From the NCBI GenBank assembly GCA_002479655.1, contig DLOQ01000028.1:7470-16672 (forward strand): a stretch of 9,203 bases of DNA, given 5' to 3'. Source of the stretch: Lachnospiraceae bacterium UBA7480 (GTDB taxonomy: Bacteria; Bacillota; Clostridia; Lachnospirales; Lachnospiraceae). Position numbers and translations under genes: made by a program. Position 1 is the stretch's first letter, and the number at the start of each line of letters is the position of its first letter. Below, piece after piece: positions 5,825 to 9,203 of the stretch. The notes beneath the pieces are model-generated. The model ran no database searches and was not told the DNA's origin. It was given only the letters and a program-made list of their open reading frames with translations.

Positions 5825-6830
5825 GAATTTTGAAGAAGAATATCGTCAGATGATCGACTCAGAGCTGCCGGATCTTTGGGACCGTATCGAGGTGCAGCTT
5901 CCAAAAGCCGCAGCAGCGGCGGAGACGGTTGCGGAAGCAACGGAAGCAGCAGAAGTATCAGAAGCAGTAAAAGCATTGGGGGCAACGGAAGTATCGGAAG
6001 CAGCAGAAGCACCCGTATCCGGGACAGTAAAAAATGAGAAGGCTGTGACCGTCGGACGAAGAAGGCTTTTTTATAAAAGATGGATGCCGGCAGTGGTTAC
6101 GGGAGCGGCTGCGATCCTTTTCGTGATTGCGGTTGTACCCATGCTCATCCTATCCAAAGGAAATAAGAGCGGGATGATGAACGAAGCAGCAGGATTCGCC
6201 GCTGACGGTGCCACCGGCGGCACCGGTGGCGACTGCGTCGCAATGGATGTGGGAGATGACCCTTCTATGTATTGTGAACCTGAGAATGAGTATTATAATG
6301 AGGAAGCTGCGAGCGAGACTGCCGCACCGACGATGGAGGAAGAAGGGAAGAGCACCGGAGATGACTGCGCGGAGGGGGCGGCAGAGGTTCCGATGTCGCA
6401 GGATGCCGCATGGAACAGTCCTGAGCTTACATCCGAGCGCGACAACCAGTCAGGCGCAGGGGCGGAACCTGAGGCGGAAGAGAGTGATTCGGAAGAGATG
6501 AATTCGGCAGAAATACCGGATCTATATCAGGCAGAAGTTCAGATTTTAGGCCGTATGCTGACGGAAGAAGGGGAAATATACTATGAAGCAGTGGTTTTGC
6601 AGGATGGGGACGATGGCTTCCAAAAGGGGATGAGGGTATATTTCCGCTGCGCCGGAGAAGGCGAGGCGCAGAGAGACGGCGCTGATGCTTCCTTCCGACG
6701 GGGAGAAAAGTATCTCTTGTCTTTATACGCTTCGGATGAGACACTTGAAAGCTATGAAATAGAGACCGGGGATAAGGAACTGTATGCGGAAGAAATGTAT
6801 ATTGTCTATGAGTTCATATTAAAAAAATAA
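5817..6830 (+). CDS. Membrane-bound anti-sigma factor, 337 aa
   Basis: The N-terminal FEEEYRQMIDSELPDLWDRIEVQL (5-28) matches the short cytosolic motif (E-x-PDLWDRIE) seen at the start of Lachnospiraceae anti-sigma proteins. It should bind the sigma factor encoded just upstream. An Ala/Glu-rich spacer with repeats follows (31-66), then RRRLFYKR and one membrane helix at about 90-112. The outer part is very acidic, with Glu/Asp-rich low complexity to about 232. It ends in a compact beta-rich domain (about 236-335, YQAEVQILGRMLTEEGEIYYEAVVL). Four cysteines lie outside the membrane (140, 153, 184, 278). The start has a perfect AAGGAGGT at 5803-5810 with a 6-base spacer. There is no zinc-binding (HxxxCxxC) anti-sigma motif. 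The last codons fall at the composition break, so the native C-terminus is uncertain. Confidence 0.82.
   Translation: MSKNFEEEYRQMIDSELPDLWDRIEVQLPKAAAAAETVAEATEAAEVSEAVKALGATEVSEAAEAPVSGTVKNEKAVTVGRRRLFYKRWMPAVVTGAAAILFVIAVVPMLILSKGNKSGMMNEAAGFAADGATGGTGGDCVAMDVGDDPSMYCEPENEYYNEEAASETAAPTMEEEGKSTGDDCAEGAAEVPMSQDAAWNSPELTSERDNQSGAGAEPEAEESDSEEMNSAEIPDLYQAEVQILGRMLTEEGEIYYEAVVLQDGDDGFQKGMRVYFRCAGEGEAQRDGADASFRRGEKYLLSLYASDETLESYEIETGDKELYAEEMYIVYEFILKK
5937..6010 (+). repeat. Imperfect direct repeats encoding the Ala/Glu-rich spacer
   Basis: GCAACGGAAG occurs at 5937-5946 and 5982-5991. A 16-base unit beginning GAAGTATC occurs at 5952-5967 and 5988-6003 with 15 of 16 identical, 36 bases apart and in frame. 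Both encode EVSEA (residues 46-50 and 58-62). The repeats look like slippage or duplication products and set the length of the cytosolic spacer. Confidence 0.65.
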
Positions 6831-6903
6831 AAATAAAAAAATGGTTAATATATATTTAAAATTCTTCATAATTTTATATTAACCATTTTTTTTATTTTTA
6901 TTT
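6825..6903. terminator. Long inverted repeat, bidirectional terminator
   Basis: The left arm 6825-6852 and right arm 6875-6903 are complementary apart from one extra T in the right arm (seven A against eight T). The core is TGGTTAATATA. The 22-base loop contains a second small stem, TAAAATT (6857-6863) with AATTTTA (6870-6876). T tracts follow the stem on both strands, so each convergent gene gets an intrinsic terminator. The AAA Lys codon and TAA stop of both genes lie in the outer ends of the arms. Confidence 0.85.
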
Positions 6904-9132
6904 GTATTTGTATGTTATTGAAACTAACTTAACTTCTGGAGAAATGTATTGTACACCTTCACTCGTAGTTTTTTTTACATCATTACCTTCATTCAAGGTA
7001 AATTTAGCTTCTCTTTCTTTCCATACTTGATTTAAATTTGAATATTTAATTGTTTGTTCAGAATCTTTGGTTGTTGTATATGTATGTGGTTTATTATCTG
7101 AATCTAAGTCCATCTCTATTGAAAGAGTTCCTAAATAATCACCTGAACCCTTCCCAGCGTTTTCAATAACTATTTCAATTTCATATACGTTTTTTGGAAT
7201 AGTTATTGTAGATCCAGTTCCCAACGTTCTTGATGTATCATCAAATCTTATACCATAATTAGTAGAAAAAGCACAAGACTTATATGTATTATTTCTTATT
7301 TTTGCAATTGATATTAGTTTAGCTTTTTCCAATTGGTCTGATAAAGATTGACTTTCATAATTTGAATTTACTATACAATAATAACAATTATTAACAACAT
7401 GATCATATACATATATTTTCTTATCAGAATTCCATACTTTATCATATTTTACTTCTCTTGATGCAAATGATTGAAAATATTTTGGCGAAATTCCTGATTC
7501 GTTTATTACATCAGATAATTCTTTACAATCAATTTTGTGAGCAGTATTTAAATCTAAATTCTTCTTATCTTCAGAATCTTCAGAAGTTCTAACACCATCT
7601 GTATCTTCATCTGTATAAATAGGAACATAATAAATTTCATCCTCATTTGCCATAAGTTCATTATTTTTACTTGTTACAATTGCATAATTATTATATGTTT
7701 TCATACCACAAGGCAATCCTTGCATAAAAGTTAATATAGAAATATTTGACAACAATTTATCCCATTCTGGTTCTGTTATTACAGGCATTTGATAATATTC
7801 ATCACCTTGTCCAGCATTATAAACTATCATTGCTAAATTTAAATTATATTGTATAGAATTTTTTATTACTTTTCTTTTATGTTCATAAAAATTTGAATCA
7901 AAATTTTTTAAATCATAATCACCTGAAGTATTTTTAAAAATTTTTTTATCTGAATCTGAAAAATTATAAAAAATTGAATTATTTAAATATTCTGCTTCAT
8001 CTAAATTTTCTGACTTATATTTTATTTTAATTCCTTTATTATCATAATCTGTTTTAGCCTGTTTTTCCATTAAATTTCCAAAGTTGCTTAAAAACCAATC
8101 TGAAAATAAATAAGCCTTAAGATAATATTTCATGGCAGATTCATTATCATTTATTTTTTCTCCAGTATAATATTCTGAAGATGCTGTATTCGATTCATCT
8201 TTTGTAATACGAATTTTTTTACCATCTTCAACAGTTATAACAATAGTTTTAACTATATCCTTTTCAATTAAAGAATCTGAATTATCAATACTAGCAGACA
8301 ATAGGGCATCTATATCAGTAACACCTTCAAATTGTATTTTACTTTTATCTATTAAATATCCTGATTTAGTATAATAAACATCTTTTCCATCTTCTTTAAT
8401 AGTTCCACTAACTGTAATGAAATTATCTAAAGTATAATTTATTGTAATATCATAATCACTACCTTTATATCTCATAGAATATGGAACAAAAGATTTTAAA
8501 ATATATTTTGTAGAAAAATATGCTTCATTATTATTTGGATTTGTTGTACAAGATACATTAGTCCCTTTAGTGATGTTAGAAGTATAATATAAAATCTTTC
8601 CATAATTACTATCCACTACTGGACTCTTACTCTTACTTTCTTCTTCAGAAGTAGTAATAGTACCATTTTCTACACCATTATAATTATATGAATAATATTC
8701 TCCAGCCGCAAAAACACCTGGATCTCCTACTCTTACATATACTCCATCTGGATCTGTTACAACTTTTGGAGTTTGAGTTGGAGCATAAATATAATATCCA
8801 TCATATAATGTATATACTACTGCTGGAATATATGGTAGTATCTTTGATTTTGTTGCACTAGACATTCCTAAATTTGTAGCCAAAGTTGTTGTAAGAACAT
8901 TATTAGAAGCTTCTATAATACTTCTAAGCGAATCTGATACAGAAGATAAATCTTCATTTGCTGTATTTATTTCAAATGCTGATAAAGCATCTGTTGTTGC
9001 ATCTATAAGCTTTGTATCATAACTACATTGCAATCTAATTGTATCTACTTCCATCTGTATATAATATGTTGATATTAAAATTATAGGCAAAAATATTATT
9101 ACAAAAATAATTGTCATTGTCTGTAAATTCAT
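6898..9132 (-). CDS. Large membrane-anchored protein, possibly Tad/Flp-pilus related, 744 aa
   Basis: The N-terminus is a membrane helix at about 6-24 (MTIIFVIIFLPIILISTYY). It is followed by a helical stretch (IQMEVDTIRLQCSYDTKLIDATTDALSAFEIN, 25-56) in which the helix plus DxA/AL pattern resembles TadE/TadG-like pilus proteins. Next comes a well-formed YIPAVVYTLYDGYYIYAPT segment (101-119), which is remembered from proteins of low-GC gut Clostridia, some near Tad loci. The rest is Tyr/Asn/Ser/Lys-rich, mostly beta, and should be outside the cell. Cys pairs include 583/586. A beta-sandwich-like end lies at about 640-744. The codons are strongly AT-biased, unlike all genes before 6830. The gene starts 3 bases after the stop of the preceding minus-strand gene, so it belongs to an operon. 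Its SD is weak (AGAG at 9143-9146). The function is not known; the pilus link is inference. Confidence 0.75.
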   Translation of the reverse strand: MNLQTMTIIFVIIFLPIILISTYYIQMEVDTIRLQCSYDTKLIDATTDALSAFEINTANEDLSSVSDSLRSIIEASNNVLTTTLATNLGMSSATKSKILPYIPAVVYTLYDGYYIYAPTQTPKVVTDPDGVYVRVGDPGVFAAGEYYSYNYNGVENGTITTSEEESKSKSPVVDSNYGKILYYTSNITKGTNVSCTTNPNNNEAYFSTKYILKSFVPYSMRYKGSDYDITINYTLDNFITVSGTIKEDGKDVYYTKSGYLIDKSKIQFEGVTDIDALLSASIDNSDSLIEKDIVKTIVITVEDGKKIRITKDESNTASSEYYTGEKINDNESAMKYYLKAYLFSDWFLSNFGNLMEKQAKTDYDNKGIKIKYKSENLDEAEYLNNSIFYNFSDSDKKIFKNTSGDYDLKNFDSNFYEHKRKVIKNSIQYNLNLAMIVYNAGQGDEYYQMPVITEPEWDKLLSNISILTFMQGLPCGMKTYNNYAIVTSKNNELMANEDEIYYVPIYTDEDTDGVRTSEDSEDKKNLDLNTAHKIDCKELSDVINESGISPKYFQSFASREVKYDKVWNSDKKIYVYDHVVNNCYYCIVNSNYESQSLSDQLEKAKLISIAKIRNNTYKSCAFSTNYGIRFDDTSRTLGTGSTITIPKNVYEIEIVIENAGKGSGDYLGTLSIEMDLDSDNKPHTYTTTKDSEQTIKYSNLNQVWKEREAKFTLNEGNDVKKTTSEGVQYISPEVKLVSITYKYK

Positions 9133-9135
9133 AAA

Positions 9136-9201
9136 CTACATCTCTTTTCTTTTGATTAGTATTTTTCTATATACTATTATACCTAAACCTAAAGTTTTTG
9201 C
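9136..9201 (-). CDS. 3' end of an upstream operon gene, partial
   Basis: Reading in from the window edge on the minus strand gives 21 residues and a TAG at 9138-9136: AKTLGLGIIVYRKILIKRKE plus a final Met. The other two minus frames hit stops at once. The hydrophobic LGLGIIVY followed by basic residues suggests the end of a membrane segment with a cytosolic tail. It is spaced 3 bases from the next start and has the same AT-rich codons, so it is probably co-transcribed with the 744-residue protein. It is too short to identify. Confidence 0.5.
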   Translation of the reverse strand, partial: AKTLGLGIIVYRKILIKRKEM

Positions 9202-9203
9202 CA

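Noticed and set aside
5782..6012. Minus-strand Leu/Pro-rich frame
   Set aside because: It is the antisense reading of the GCA/GAA repeats in the anti-sigma gene; its low complexity explains the open frame.
1..9203. CRISPR arrays, tRNA or rRNA genes
   Set aside because: No regularly spaced identical repeats, no cloverleaf and no rRNA-like conserved sequence were seen on either strand.

Overview
The window looks like a Firmicutes (class Clostridia) sequence, but it has two compositional parts. Bases 1 to about 6820 have a moderate GC content (30 of 60 bases are G or C in 5641-5700). The gene types there are typical of Lachnospiraceae: a zwitter-organised ECF-type sigma/anti-sigma pair, an Rpn-type PD-(D/E)XK 'transposase' nuclease, an HTH regulator of a Lachnospiraceae-like family and a membrane-anchored beta-repeat protein. 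Bases from about 6830 to the end are very AT-rich (13 of 60 G or C in both 7501-7560 and 8101-8160). They carry a large minus-strand membrane-anchored protein and the tail of a gene upstream of it. The switch happens within about 20 bases, at the 3' end of the anti-sigma gene. It is either the edge of a transferred segment or an assembly join between two organisms; the sequence alone cannot decide.

Layout. (1) Bases 3-2594, plus: a 5'-truncated gene for a surface protein with a disordered cytosolic linker, one membrane helix and a long beta-helix-like ectodomain built from three related modules. (2) Bases 2636-3742, minus: an HTH regulator-like protein, convergent with gene 1. (3) Bases 3743-4062: a divergent control region with a near-consensus promoter on each strand, a perfect 8+8 palindrome over the plus-strand -10 box, and a hairpin that buries the Shine-Dalgarno of the next gene. 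(4) Bases 4063-4959, plus: an Rpn/PDDEXK_2-family nuclease with a coiled-coil tail. (5) Bases 5150-5824 and 5817-6830, plus: sigma factor and membrane anti-sigma factor, translationally coupled through an 8-base overlap. (6) Bases 6825-6903: a long inverted repeat acting as a bidirectional terminator, whose outer ends contain the last Lys codon and the TAA stop of both converging genes. (7) Bases 6898-9132, minus: a 744-residue protein with an N-terminal membrane helix, preceded by the 3' end of another gene at 9136-9201.

How the genes may work together. The sigma/anti-sigma pair is a standard envelope-signalling unit: the acidic ectodomain of the anti-sigma factor would sense something outside and release the sigma factor. 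The HTH regulator and the nuclease share one divergent control region, so the regulator is the natural candidate to bind the palindrome and hold the nuclease down; this is inference. No link between these units and the AT-rich segment is visible. No rRNA, tRNA, CRISPR array or complete insertion sequence was seen.
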